Assembly: GCA_033764435.1 (NCBI GenBank) | Contig: JANRIX010000048.1 | Span: 1 to 64,000, forward strand | Reading direction: 5' to 3' | Origin: JAEUMY01 sp033764435 | GTDB lineage: Bacteria > Pseudomonadota > Gammaproteobacteria > Burkholderiales > Usitatibacteraceae | DNA length: 64,000 nucleotides | The notes under the pieces: model-generated | Told to the model about the DNA's origin: nothing | Databases searched by the model: none | The model's input: the letters and a program-made list of their open reading frames with translations, nothing else | Shown: positions 44,153 through 52,171 of the stretch, piece after piece | How the letters are laid out: each line of letters begins with the position of its first letter | Numbering within the stretch: position 1 is the stretch's first letter | Made by a program: the position numbers and the translations under genes

Positions 44153-45173
44153 GTGTCGGACGTTGCGTGCCCGGGCGCTTGGCCTGCTCGCTGCCTGTCT
44201 CTTGCTGAGCGGTGCCGCCGCCGCCCAATCCAAGTTTCCTGGCATAGGCCGGCCCGCCACCCCGGCCGAGGTCAAGGCTTGGGATATCGATGTGCGGCCG
44301 GATTTCACCGGCCTGCCCAAAGGATCGGGCAGTGTCGCCAAGGGCCAAAAAGTCTGGGACGAAAAGTGTGCGAGCTGCCATGGCACGTTCGGCGAGAGCA
44401 ATGAAGTGTTCACGCCCATCGTCGGCGGCACCACGGCCCAGGACATCAAGACCGGGCGGGTGCGGGCGCTGATTTCCGGCGACTATCCGCAGCGCACCAC
44501 GCTGATGAAGCTGTCGTCGCTCTCCAGCCTCTGGGACTACATCAATCGCGCCATGCCGTGGAATGCGCCCAAGAGCCTGACAGTCGAAGAGGTCTATGCG
44601 GTGACTGCCTACATCCTGCACCTGGGAGATATCCTGCCTGCGGACTTCACGCTGTCCGAGGCGAATATTCGCGAGGTGCAGAACCGGCTGCCCAACCGCA
44701 ACGGCAAATCCCAGCTCCACGGTCTGTGGGATGTGCGCGGCAAGGGTGACGTGCAGAACACCGCCTGCATGAAGGATTGCGAGAAGTCGGTCACGGTGAC
44801 ATCGTCGCTGCCCGACTATGCGCGCAACGCCCATGGCAACCTGGCTGACCAGAACCGCCTCATTGGCGCCGTGCGCGGCATCAACACCGCGGCGTCAGCC
44901 CCGAAGTCGGCCGTGGCCACGCATCCGGGCCGGCTGGTGGCGGACAAGAATGCCTGCATGGCGTGCCATGCCGTGGATCACAAGGTCGTCGGCCCGTCGT
45001 ACAAGGACGTTCAGGCCAAGTACGCGGGCAAGGTGGACGCAGTCACCCTGGCCGCGCGCATACGTTCCGGCAGCTCGGGTGTCTGGGGTTCCATTCCCAT
45101 GCCTGCGCCGCCTGGCCTGAGCGAGGCCGATGCCAAGACCCTGGCTGAATGGGTCCTGGCCGGCGCGCCCTGA
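44139..45173 (+). CDS. soxD: sulfane dehydrogenase diheme cytochrome SoxD
   Basis: 344-aa periplasmic cytochrome c with a signal peptide (LLAACLLLSGAAAAQS). Two CXXCH haem sites, CASCH and CMACH, lie about 200 residues apart, one per cytochrome domain. Partner of SoxC in the Sox(CD)2 dehydrogenase; its presence predicts full oxidation of thiosulfate to sulfate without sulfur globules. A palindrome copy between the domains encodes ANIR. The start inside the soxC end is the one giving a signal peptide. Confidence 0.93.
   Translation: MSKSECRTLRARALGLLAACLLLSGAAAAQSKFPGIGRPATPAEVKAWDIDVRPDFTGLPKGSGSVAKGQKVWDEKCASCHGTFGESNEVFTPIVGGTTAQDIKTGRVRALISGDYPQRTTLMKLSSLSSLWDYINRAMPWNAPKSLTVEEVYAVTAYILHLGDILPADFTLSEANIREVQNRLPNRNGKSQLHGLWDVRGKGDVQNTACMKDCEKSVTVTSSLPDYARNAHGNLADQNRLIGAVRGINTAASAPKSAVATHPGRLVADKNACMACHAVDHKVVGPSYKDVQAKYAGKVDAVTLAARIRSGSSGVWGSIPMPAPPGLSEADAKTLAEWVLAGAP
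44661..44672. repeat. iterated palindrome GCGAATATTCGC
   Basis: In soxD between the two cytochrome domains, read as ANIR. Confidence 0.95.
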
Positions 45174-45270
45174 CTTGCAGCAAGACAATACGCCCCAACT
45201 TGAAGCAGAATAAAGTCACACTCAGTTTTCATTCTGAAACGCAGTCGAACCCGCATCCTTGGAGGACAGC

Positions 45271-45741
45271 ATGAGCATGAATCGCAGACATTTCCTGAAA
45301 GGCTCCAGCGGCGCCACCGTCATGGCCCTGGCGGCGTCCGCCGGCTTGTTGAAGTTGGACCCGGCGCTCGCCAGCACGTGGAACGAAAACGCCTTCAAGG
45401 CCAAGAACCTGAACGAAACGGTCAAGGCACTTGGCGGGCAGACGGCAACCGAATCGAAGGACATCACGATCACCTCGCCCGACATCGCTGAAAACGGCGC
45501 CGTGGTGCCGGTGTCGGTATCGAGCAAGCTGCCCAACGTCGAGTCGGTATCCATTCTGGTCGAGAAGAATCCGAATGCCCTCGCGGCCAGCTTCAACATC
45601 CCGCAGGGCACGGAAGCCTTCGTGTCGACGCGCGTGAAGATGGGCCAGACGTCCAACGTGCACGCCGTGGTCAAGGCGGGTGGTCAGTACTACTACACCA
45701 CCAAGGAAGTCAAAGTGACCCTCGGTGGCTGCGGCGGGTGA
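45271..45741 (+). CDS. soxY: thiosulfate-oxidation carrier protein SoxY
   Basis: 156-aa periplasmic carrier exported by Tat (NRRHFLKGSSGATVMALAAS). The swinging-arm C-terminus GGCGG is complete, with the cysteine that holds the sulfur substrate as the third-last residue. GGAGG lies 5 bases before ATG 45271, which fixes the start. Upstream gap of about 97 bases to soxD. Confidence 0.95.
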   Translation: MSMNRRHFLKGSSGATVMALAASAGLLKLDPALASTWNENAFKAKNLNETVKALGGQTATESKDITITSPDIAENGAVVPVSVSSKLPNVESVSILVEKNPNALAASFNIPQGTEAFVSTRVKMGQTSNVHAVVKAGGQYYYTTKEVKVTLGGCGG

Positions 45742-45791
45742 GCTTCAACTGAAGCGACCTTTCATCACCCAATCAAATTCAGGAGAGCAAC

Positions 45792-46103
45792 ATGGCAGAC
45801 CCGATGCGCATCCGCGCCAACATGGTGGACGGAAAAGTTGAAGTGAAGGTGCTGATGGCCCACGAAATGGAGACCGGTCAGCGCAAGGATTCCAAGGGCG
45901 CGAACATTCCCGCCTGGTTCATCCAGAGCGTGACCGCGACCCACAACGGCAAGACCGTGCTGGACGCCCAGTGGGGCCCGGCGGTGTCGAAGAACCCCTT
46001 CCTGTCGTTCCGTTTCTCGGGCGGCAAGCCGGGTGAAAAAGTGCAGGTTACGTGGACTGACAACAAGGGCGAGAAGCGCACCGACGAAGCGACGATTTCC
46101 TGA
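45792..46103 (+). CDS. soxZ: thiosulfate-oxidation carrier protein SoxZ
   Basis: 103-aa partner of SoxY without a signal peptide; it is co-exported as a SoxYZ heterodimer. Features are MRIRANMVDGKVEVKVLMAH and a beta sandwich with PFLSFRFSGGKPGEKVQVTW in part. RBS AGGAG is 7 bases before the ATG. Confidence 0.95.
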   Translation: MADPMRIRANMVDGKVEVKVLMAHEMETGQRKDSKGANIPAWFIQSVTATHNGKTVLDAQWGPAVSKNPFLSFRFSGGKPGEKVQVTWTDNKGEKRTDEATIS

Positions 46104-46142
46104 TCACGCCCGATCCAACCAAAGCCGTCAGAGGAGAGAACG

Positions 46143-46565
46143 ATGAACCGACTGATGCGAATATTCGCAGTGATGCTGGCGCTGTTTTCGTTCCCTGCCC
46201 TGGCGCAGGAGCCGATCAAGGTGATCTACCACTTCGATTCGGGGCTGGAGCAGGCGACCAAGGGGCTGCGCAACATCAAGAATCACCTTGATGTCGATCC
46301 CAAGGTCAAGATTGTGGTGGTCGCGCATGCGCAAGGCGTGAATTTCCTGCTCGACGGCGCGCAGAATCAGGCCGGCAATCCGTACAACATCCCGGTCGAG
46401 GAACTGGCCGGTCGAGGTGTGGAATTCCGCGTCTGTGAGATCACCCTGAAGTCCAACAAGATCGATCCCAAGAAGCTGTTGCCCGAGACCAAGCTGGTGC
46501 CCTCCGGCGTTGCCGAGGTGGCGCGGTTGCAGGCCCGGGAAAATTTCGTCTACATCAAGCCCTGA
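46143..46565 (+). CDS. DsrE-family protein of the sox cluster
   Basis: 140-aa periplasmic protein with a signal peptide (MNRLMRIFAVMLALFSFPALA) whose n-region includes RIFA encoded by a palindrome copy. The mature part has a DsrE/DsrF-like fold: IKVIYHFDSGLEQATKGLRN, KIVVVAHAQGVNFLL, and a cysteine in RVCEITLKSN. DsrE-like proteins between soxZ and soxA are common in betaproteobacteria and are thought to carry or sense sulfur. RBS GAGGAG is present. Confidence 0.85.
   Translation: MNRLMRIFAVMLALFSFPALAQEPIKVIYHFDSGLEQATKGLRNIKNHLDVDPKVKIVVVAHAQGVNFLLDGAQNQAGNPYNIPVEELAGRGVEFRVCEITLKSNKIDPKKLLPETKLVPSGVAEVARLQARENFVYIKP
46157..46168. repeat. iterated palindrome GCGAATATTCGC
   Basis: In the dsrE-like gene, 14 bases after the ATG; RIFA in the signal peptide. 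Confidence 0.95.
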
Positions 46566-46630
46566 GAGGCCAGAGAGCCTCGATCCGCACGGCAGTCCCA
46601 AACAACAATTTTCTGAGGAGGAGAACAACC

Positions 46631-47443
46631 GTGTTGAAGTCGCGAATATTCGCAGTGGCGGGCTGGCTGGCGCTGGCCTTTGCACCGCTCACCGTCGGCG
46701 CCCAGCAGGACGCCGTCAAGGAAATCGAGAAATACCGCGCTGCGCTCGGCGACGGCAACCCTGCCGAGCTGTGGGAGATGCGCGGTGAAGACTTGTGGAA
46801 GAAGAAGCGCGGCCCGAAGAATGCATCGCTTGAGCAGTGCGATCTGGGCAAGGGCCCTGGCGTCGTCAAGGGTGTGTACACGGTGCTGCCCAAGTACTTC
46901 GAGGACACCGACAAGGTCGAGGATCTCGAATCCCGACTCGTGACCTGCATGGTGATGCTGCAAGGCTTCACCTACGATCAGGCCAAGAAGGACCCCTTCG
47001 GCGGGCCGGGCAAGAAGGCCGACATGGAGGCGCTGGTCGCCTACATCACTGCGGCGTCACGCGGCATGAAGATGAATGTCGGGCTCTCCCATCCGCAGGA
47101 AAAGGAGATGTACGAGATCGGCAAGAAGATGTTCTTCCATCGCGGCGGGCCACATGACTTTTCCTGCGCCACCTGCCACGCGGCCGACAACATCCGCATC
47201 CGCCTGCAGGATCTGCCCAACCTGACCAAGAAGGAGGCCGCGCAAAAGGCCTACACCGCTTGGCCCGCCTACCGCGTATCGCAGGGTGAGGTGCGCTCAT
47301 TCCAGTGGCGGCTCTTCGACTGCTTCCGCCAGCAACGTTTCCCGGAACTGGAGTTCACCTCCAAAGGTTCCGTGGCGCTGACGCTCTATCTGGCTCGCAA
47401 CAGCAACGGCGGCACGTTCAACGCCCCGTCCATCAAGCGCTAG
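46631..47443 (+). CDS. soxA: SoxA, c-type cytochrome subunit of SoxAX
   Basis: 270-aa periplasmic protein with GTG start (GAGGAGGA lies about 10 bases upstream) and a signal peptide beginning MLKSRIFA, again written by a palindrome. One haem motif, CATCH (about residue 178), so this is the monohaem form; a non-haem cysteine pair (EQC, VTC) replaces the first haem. The cysteine in RLFDCFRQQRFPEL, near residue 230, is the expected persulfide-ligated active-site residue. SoxAX couples thiosulfate to SoxY. Confidence 0.93.
   Translation: MLKSRIFAVAGWLALAFAPLTVGAQQDAVKEIEKYRAALGDGNPAELWEMRGEDLWKKKRGPKNASLEQCDLGKGPGVVKGVYTVLPKYFEDTDKVEDLESRLVTCMVMLQGFTYDQAKKDPFGGPGKKADMEALVAYITAASRGMKMNVGLSHPQEKEMYEIGKKMFFHRGGPHDFSCATCHAADNIRIRLQDLPNLTKKEAAQKAYTAWPAYRVSQGEVRSFQWRLFDCFRQQRFPELEFTSKGSVALTLYLARNSNGGTFNAPSIKR
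46642..46653. repeat. iterated palindrome GCGAATATTCGC
   Basis: In soxA, 11 bases after the GTG start; RIFA in the signal peptide. Confidence 0.95.
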
Positions 47444-47452
47444 GAGATGACC

Positions 47453-48061
47453 ATGAAAAACTTCGCATGGATGGCCGCCGCACTCTCTCTCGCGTTTGCT
47501 GGCTCCACCCTGGCTCAGGCCAAGAAGGACGATCCCGCGCTGGCGGTGATGAAGTCGTCATTCAAGGAACGCGGCCAGGCCAAGCTGGATCGCCTGAACC
47601 AGGACCCGACCATGGAAACGTGTTCAAAGTATCCGGCCGGTGCGCCTGCGAATATTCGCAAGCAGGTGGAAGCCGCGGAAATGAAGAACGTGAAGTTTCC
47701 GGCCGACGGCAAATTGCTGGGCGATTGGAAGCAGGGTGAGCGCATTGCCCAAACCGGTGTGGGCAAGCAGTTCTCCGACGATCCGAAGACACCGTCTGGC
47801 GGCAATTGCTATGCCTGCCATCAGCTGACCAAGGAAGAGATCTCCTACGGCACGATCGGCCCGAGCCTCTACAACTTCGGCAAGCTGCGCGGCTACACGG
47901 ACGAGATCCGCAAGTACGCCTGGGGCAAGGTGTGGAATCCGCAAGCGTATTCGGCCTGTTCCAACATGCCGCGCTTCGGCCACAACAGCATCCTGACTGA
48001 AGAGCAGATCAAGCACGTGGTGGCGTTGCTGATGGACCCCGAGTCACCGGTCAACAAGTAA
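47453..48061 (+). CDS. soxX: SoxX, c-type cytochrome subunit of SoxAX
   Basis: 202-aa monohaem cytochrome c with a signal peptide (AAALSLAFAGSTLAQA). The haem site is CYACH, and NMPRFGHNSILTEEQI contains the methionine ligand. Start at 47453 is favoured over 47447 because TAGGAG (47441-47446) then has normal spacing; that RBS overlaps the soxA stop. A palindrome copy encodes ANIR in the N-terminal extension that is characteristic of longer SoxX proteins. Confidence 0.93.
   Translation: MKNFAWMAAALSLAFAGSTLAQAKKDDPALAVMKSSFKERGQAKLDRLNQDPTMETCSKYPAGAPANIRKQVEAAEMKNVKFPADGKLLGDWKQGERIAQTGVGKQFSDDPKTPSGGNCYACHQLTKEEISYGTIGPSLYNFGKLRGYTDEIRKYAWGKVWNPQAYSACSNMPRFGHNSILTEEQIKHVVALLMDPESPVNK
47648..47659. 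repeat. iterated palindrome GCGAATATTCGC
   Basis: In soxX, read as ANIR; flanked T/A. Confidence 0.95.
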
Positions 48062-48073
48062 TGCATCCCCAAG

Positions 48074-48102
48074 GCCCGGGGCCGGTGCCCCGGGCTTTTT
48101 TT
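48074..48102 (+). terminator. terminator after soxX
   Basis: GCCCGGGGC pairs with GCCCCGGGC around a CGGT loop, followed by seven T residues. It may partly separate soxCDYZ-AX transcription from the downstream glcG-like/soxB genes. Confidence 0.9.
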
Positions 48103-48130
48103 CGCCCTGATGTCCATCCAAGGAGCTGCC

Positions 48131-48649
48131 ATGCGCGAATATTCGCACTATGCCCAAGCACTTTCCGCTGCTGTCGTTGCACTCGGTCTCGGCGGCGCCG
48201 CATTCGCGCAGAACGCGCCTGCCACGTTTACCACGCGCAGCCTCACGCCGGAGACCGCGCTGAAAGCCGCTCAAGCCGCGCTGGCCCACTGCCGCAAGGA
48301 AGGCTTTCAGGCGGCTGTCGCGGTGGTGGACCGCGCAGGCGTGCCGCAGGTGATGCTGCGTGATCGTCTCGCTGGCGCGCATACGCCAGAGACCGCCATT
48401 GCCAAAGGCTGGACAGCGGTGAGCTTCCGCACCAACACCACGGCGCTGGCCGAGGAAACCCAGGCGGGCAAGTCGATGAGCGGCATCCGCCATCTGCCGC
48501 GCGTGGCCATGATCGGCGGCGGCATGCTCATCGAGGCGGGCGGAACCACGCTGGGCGGCATCGGCGTATCTGGCGGGCCGGGTGCAGCGGCGGATGACGC
48601 CTGCGCCAAGGCCGGCATCAAGGCCATCGCCGACGACATCGAATTCTGA
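48131..48649 (+). CDS. GlcG/HbpS-like (DUF336) protein, exported
   Basis: 172-aa protein with a signal peptide (SAAVVALGLGGAAFAQ) and a GlcG/HbpS domain: ALAHCRKEGFQAAVAVVDRAG and GGIGVSGGPGAAADDACAKAG. The n-region of the signal peptide, MREYSHY, is encoded by a palindrome copy that starts four bases after the ATG. AAGGAG lies 6 bases before the start. HbpS-type proteins bind haem and respond to oxidative stress; a role in supporting the Sox cytochromes is inference. Located between the soxX terminator and soxB. Confidence 0.85.
   Translation: MREYSHYAQALSAAVVALGLGGAAFAQNAPATFTTRSLTPETALKAAQAALAHCRKEGFQAAVAVVDRAGVPQVMLRDRLAGAHTPETAIAKGWTAVSFRTNTTALAEETQAGKSMSGIRHLPRVAMIGGGMLIEAGGTTLGGIGVSGGPGAAADDACAKAGIKAIADDIEF
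48135..48146. repeat. iterated palindrome GCGAATATTCGC
   Basis: In the glcG-like gene, four bases after the ATG; EYS in the signal peptide. Confidence 0.95.
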
Positions 48650-48674
48650 ATCTGAACACGCAAGGACATCCAGC

Positions 48675-50390
48675 ATGTCGCACATTAATCGCAGGGAGTT
48701 CCTCCATCTGGTCGCCGCCGCCAGTGCGGCCGGACTGGCCGTGGACAGCAAGACCGCGCTCGCCCAGGCTGGCAAAGGCTTCTACGATCTGCCGCGCTTT
48801 GGCAACGTGCACTTTTTGCACTTCACCGACTGCCACGCGCAGCTCATGCCGATCTACTTCCGCGAGCCCAACGTCAACCTTGGGCTGGGCGAGGCTTCCG
48901 GCCGCGCGCCGCATCTGGTGGGCGAGCATCTGCTGAAGCAGTTCGGCATCCGACCCGGCACGCGCGAGGCCCATGCCTTCACGTTTCTCGATTTCGAGAA
49001 GGCGGCCAAGACCTACGGCAAGGTCGGCGGTTTCGCCCATCTCGCGACGTTGGTAAAGCAGCTCCGCGCGGAGCGCCCCAATGCGCTGCTGCTGGACGGT
49101 GGCGACACCTGGCAGGGTTCGGCAACGGCGCTGTGGAGCAAGGGGCAGGACATGGTCGATGCCTGCGTCCAGCTAGGCGTGAATGTCATGGCGCCGCATT
49201 GGGAATTCACCCTTGGCGCCGCGCGGGTGAAGGAGATCATCGAGAAGGATTTCAAGGGGAAAATCGATTTCGTCGCGCAAAACGTGCACACCACGGACTT
49301 CAACGACCCGGTGTTCGCGCCGTATACGCTGAAGGAAATGAACGGTGTGCCGGTCGCCGTGATCGGCCAGGCCTTCCCGTATACCCCCATCGCCAATCCG
49401 CGCCATTTTGTTCCGGAGTGGAGTTTCGGCATCAAGGAACCGGAGCTGCAGAAGACCATTGATGACGCCCGCGCCAAGGGCGCGCAAGTCGTGGTGCTGC
49501 TCTCCCACAACGGCATGGACGTGGATATCAAGCTGGCATCGCGGGTGCGCGGGCTGGATGCCATTCTCGGTGGCCACACCCATGACGGCGTGCCGCAACC
49601 AGTCATCATCAAGAACGCAGGCGGTCAAACGCTTGTCACCAATGCGGGCAGCAATGGCAAGTTTCTTGGCGTGCTGGACTTCGATGTGAGCGGCGGCAAG
49701 GTGCAGCGCTTCCAGTACAAGCTGCTGCCCGTGTTCTCCAACCTGCTCAAGGCGGATGCCGACATGCAGGCGGTCATCCAGAAGCATCGCGCGCCGCATG
49801 AAGCGAAGCTCGCGGAAAAGCTCGCGACCACCGAAGGCCTGCTCTATCGCCGTGGCAATTTCAACGGCACATTCGATCAGCTCATCCTGGATGCACTCAT
49901 GGAAGTGAAGGGCGCTGACATCGCCTTCTCGCCAGGCTTCCGCTGGGGTACGTCGCTCCTGCCGGGGCAGGCCATCACCTTCGAGCACGTGATGGACCAG
50001 ACTGCGATCACGTATCCGTTCACCACCGTGAACGAGTTCACCGGCGAAATGATCAAGACCATCCTCGAGGATGTCTGCGACAACCTGTTCAATCCCGATC
50101 CCTACTATCAGCAAGGCGGCGACATGGTCCGCGTGGGCGGGCTGCAGTACACCTGCGATCCCAACGCGAAAATGGGTTCGCGCATCAGCAACATGATGCT
50201 GAAGGGCAAGCCCATCGCCGCCGACAAGAAATACAAGGTCGCCGGCTGGGCGCCGGTTGCGGAAGGCGCGACAGGCGAGCCCATCTGGGACGTGCTCTCT
50301 GGCTACCTGCGCGCCAAGAAAGTGATCAAGCCGCGCAAGCTCAATCTCCCCAAGCTGGTGGGTGTGGCCAAAAATCCGGGCATGGTCTGA
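48675..50390 (+). CDS. soxB: SoxB, thiosulfohydrolase
   Basis: 571-aa dimanganese enzyme of the 5'-nucleotidase fold, exported by Tat (NRREFLHLVAAASAAGLA). Metal sites are in FTDCHAQL, GGDTWQGS, SHNGMD and GGHTHDG; the C-terminal domain includes GNFNGTFDQLILDALMEV. It hydrolyses SoxY-bound thiosulfonate to release sulfate. Start chosen at the ATG immediately before the Tat signal. Confidence 0.95.
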   Translation: MSHINRREFLHLVAAASAAGLAVDSKTALAQAGKGFYDLPRFGNVHFLHFTDCHAQLMPIYFREPNVNLGLGEASGRAPHLVGEHLLKQFGIRPGTREAHAFTFLDFEKAAKTYGKVGGFAHLATLVKQLRAERPNALLLDGGDTWQGSATALWSKGQDMVDACVQLGVNVMAPHWEFTLGAARVKEIIEKDFKGKIDFVAQNVHTTDFNDPVFAPYTLKEMNGVPVAVIGQAFPYTPIANPRHFVPEWSFGIKEPELQKTIDDARAKGAQVVVLLSHNGMDVDIKLASRVRGLDAILGGHTHDGVPQPVIIKNAGGQTLVTNAGSNGKFLGVLDFDVSGGKVQRFQYKLLPVFSNLLKADADMQAVIQKHRAPHEAKLAEKLATTEGLLYRRGNFNGTFDQLILDALMEVKGADIAFSPGFRWGTSLLPGQAITFEHVMDQTAITYPFTTVNEFTGEMIKTILEDVCDNLFNPDPYYQQGGDMVRVGGLQYTCDPNAKMGSRISNMMLKGKPIAADKKYKVAGWAPVAEGATGEPIWDVLSGYLRAKKVIKPRKLNLPKLVGVAKNPGMV

Positions 50391-50397
50391 GCGGGCA

Positions 50398-50904
50398 ATG
50401 GTTACCCGCTTGCGAATATTCGCACTGTGGGTCGTGGCGCTCGGTTTTGCAGCGGCCGCCCACGCAGGGACGGATGGCCAGCTCACGCTGGCCGCAGACC
50501 TTCGTGCCGACGCGGAGACATCACGGAAGCAAGGCATTCCCATCCTGCTGTTCTACAGCCTGAAGGGCTGCCCTTATTGCGAAGTCATCCGCGCGAGTCA
50601 TCTGCTGCCCATGCAGCGCGACGCCGCAACGACGAAGCTGCGCGTGATCATTCGTCAGGTCAATTTGCAGGACAGCGCTGCGCTGCGAGACTTCGCCGGG
50701 CGCATGACCACGCATCGCGAATATTCGCAGGCACAGCAGATCAGTTTCGCCCCAGTCGTGACGCTGGTCGATGGGGAAGGCAGGGCGCTGGTCGAGCCAA
50801 TGAAGGGCGCGATGCTGCCGGACTTCTACGGTGCGCATCTCGACGATGCAATCGCCGCGGCCACCGCGCGCCTCGCCGCATCCGCAAAAGAAAAGGCCCG
50901 CTGA
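50398..50904 (+). CDS. soxW: SoxW-like periplasmic thioredoxin
   Basis: 168-aa protein with a signal peptide beginning MVTRLRIFALW (RIFA from a palindrome copy) and ending AAAAHAG. Redox motif CPYC follows FYSLKGCPYCEVI. A second palindrome copy encodes EYS at about residues 107-109. The gene is seven bases after soxB and is probably the last gene of the sox unit; SoxW-type thioredoxins keep SoxY cysteine reduced. Called SoxW by context; a generic thioredoxin fold protein is the alternative. Confidence 0.8.
   Translation: MVTRLRIFALWVVALGFAAAAHAGTDGQLTLAADLRADAETSRKQGIPILLFYSLKGCPYCEVIRASHLLPMQRDAATTKLRVIIRQVNLQDSAALRDFAGRMTTHREYSQAQQISFAPVVTLVDGEGRALVEPMKGAMLPDFYGAHLDDAIAAATARLAASAKEKAR
50412..50423. 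repeat. iterated palindrome GCGAATATTCGC
   Basis: In soxW, 14 bases after the ATG; RIFA in the signal peptide; flanked T/A. Confidence 0.95.
50717..50728. repeat. iterated palindrome GCGAATATTCGC
   Basis: Second copy in soxW, read as EYS. Confidence 0.95.
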
Positions 50905-50920
50905 ATCGCTGCGGGCCTTT
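50892..50920. terminator. bidirectional terminator shared by sox and puf units
   Basis: AAAGGCCCGC (50892-50901) pairs with GCGGGCCTTT (50911-50920) around a 9-base loop. It contains the soxW stop and sits between the convergent soxW and pufC genes. The remaining 104 bases to pufC show nothing clear. Confidence 0.85.
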
Positions 50921-51024
50921 GGAGTGCGCAGACCTAGGAGGCGGTCTGCGAAATGGTGGGCAAAGTCTGTGGCGGGTGTTCGGTCGCGCGGGGCCAGGTT
51001 ACGGCCGCACGCGCGATCCTTTCT

Positions 51025-52113
51025 TCAGGACTTTGCGGGTGCCTTTGCCGCGGTCTTGACCGACGCAGCCGGTGCTGCAGCCGGCTCAGGCGCCGGTGCC
51101 GGATGGGCAGCAAGCTCTGGATGATCCTTGAGCATGGCGGCACCCAGCAGCGGCTTGTTGGCGCCCTGGTGACAGGTGGCGCAATTCGCCTTGGGCGCAT
51201 CACCCGTCGGGCCCAGGCGTTCGGCCGGATAGACCGGTTTCAGCGGATCCAGATAGGTGTTGTTCAGCGTGCGCACCATGCGGATGCCGTGCCAGGCGGT
51301 GACGCGTGGCGTGCTGCTCTCGGCCCAACTGGAGAAGGCGCGGGTGTTGTGGCAGTAGGTGCAATTCACGCCGAGCGAGTCGGAGAAATGCATCATCAGA
51401 CCGTAGGTCCACTCGGTGTGCTGGATGGAGGCGCCGGTCTGGCCCTTCACCGGCAATGCCTTGTCGCTGGCCACGCCGATGATGCCCGCCTGGGTGAAGT
51501 AGGGCGTGAACGGATCATTGGGCAGCGAGGCACGCGCGACGGAATGCGCCGGCGCATTCTGCCCGTAGCGCCATCCGGCAAAGGCGCTCTTGTCCTTGCC
51601 ATCGGCGGTGAACCAGATCTTCTGCGGCACCGGCTTGCCACGGTGGCAGGTGTAGCAGGTGACACCCGTGTCGCCGACGTGGGACTTGTAGTCGGCGTTG
51701 ATGGTGCGGGTCATCTGCAGCATGCGTCGCGCAACCGTCTTGGTATAGACGTTGTCGGCTTCAAAGTTGCCGTCGGCATGGCAGTAGTTGCAGCCCTGTT
51801 CGGGAGCGACCCAGTTGGTCATCGCGACCATGAGGCGGGTGAACTCGCCGACACTGAGATCCCCCAGCACCTGCACGTTCTTGTAGATGTCCTTCGCCTT
51901 GGGACCGTCGGCCGGAACCGCGGGTGCCGCCTCGGGGGCGACATTGGCGGCGGCGACCGCAGCCACCGTCTTCGGGTTGGCGACATGAACCATCCCCGTG
52001 CCGCGGTAGCCGCGCTGCACGCTTTCCGGGGGCGGCATTTCGCATCCCGATGCGGCGAGGATGATGACACCGGCGAGCCCTGTGGCCAGCCATTTCGGCG
52101 CAATCGATTTCAT
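51025..52113 (-). CDS. pufC: PufC, tetraheme cytochrome of the photosynthetic reaction centre
   Basis: 362-aa lipoprotein (lipobox ILAASGC, Cys24). Four haem motifs are visible: CNYCH, CYTCH, CTYCH and CATCH. It lies on the periplasmic face of the reaction centre and re-reduces the special pair. The proline/alanine-rich C-terminal tail (from about residue 330) is longer than in well-known examples and could be a spacer. Start is the ATG giving the lipoprotein signal, 58 bases after pufM. Confidence 0.94.
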   Translation of the reverse strand: MKSIAPKWLATGLAGVIILAASGCEMPPPESVQRGYRGTGMVHVANPKTVAAVAAANVAPEAAPAVPADGPKAKDIYKNVQVLGDLSVGEFTRLMVAMTNWVAPEQGCNYCHADGNFEADNVYTKTVARRMLQMTRTINADYKSHVGDTGVTCYTCHRGKPVPQKIWFTADGKDKSAFAGWRYGQNAPAHSVARASLPNDPFTPYFTQAGIIGVASDKALPVKGQTGASIQHTEWTYGLMMHFSDSLGVNCTYCHNTRAFSSWAESSTPRVTAWHGIRMVRTLNNTYLDPLKPVYPAERLGPTGDAPKANCATCHQGANKPLLGAAMLKDHPELAAHPAPAPEPAAAPAASVKTAAKAPAKS

Positions 52114-52171
52114 CGTTGCTTCTCCTGAGTATCGGTGCGGTCGGACGTCCGTGGATTCGGCACTGTCCGGT

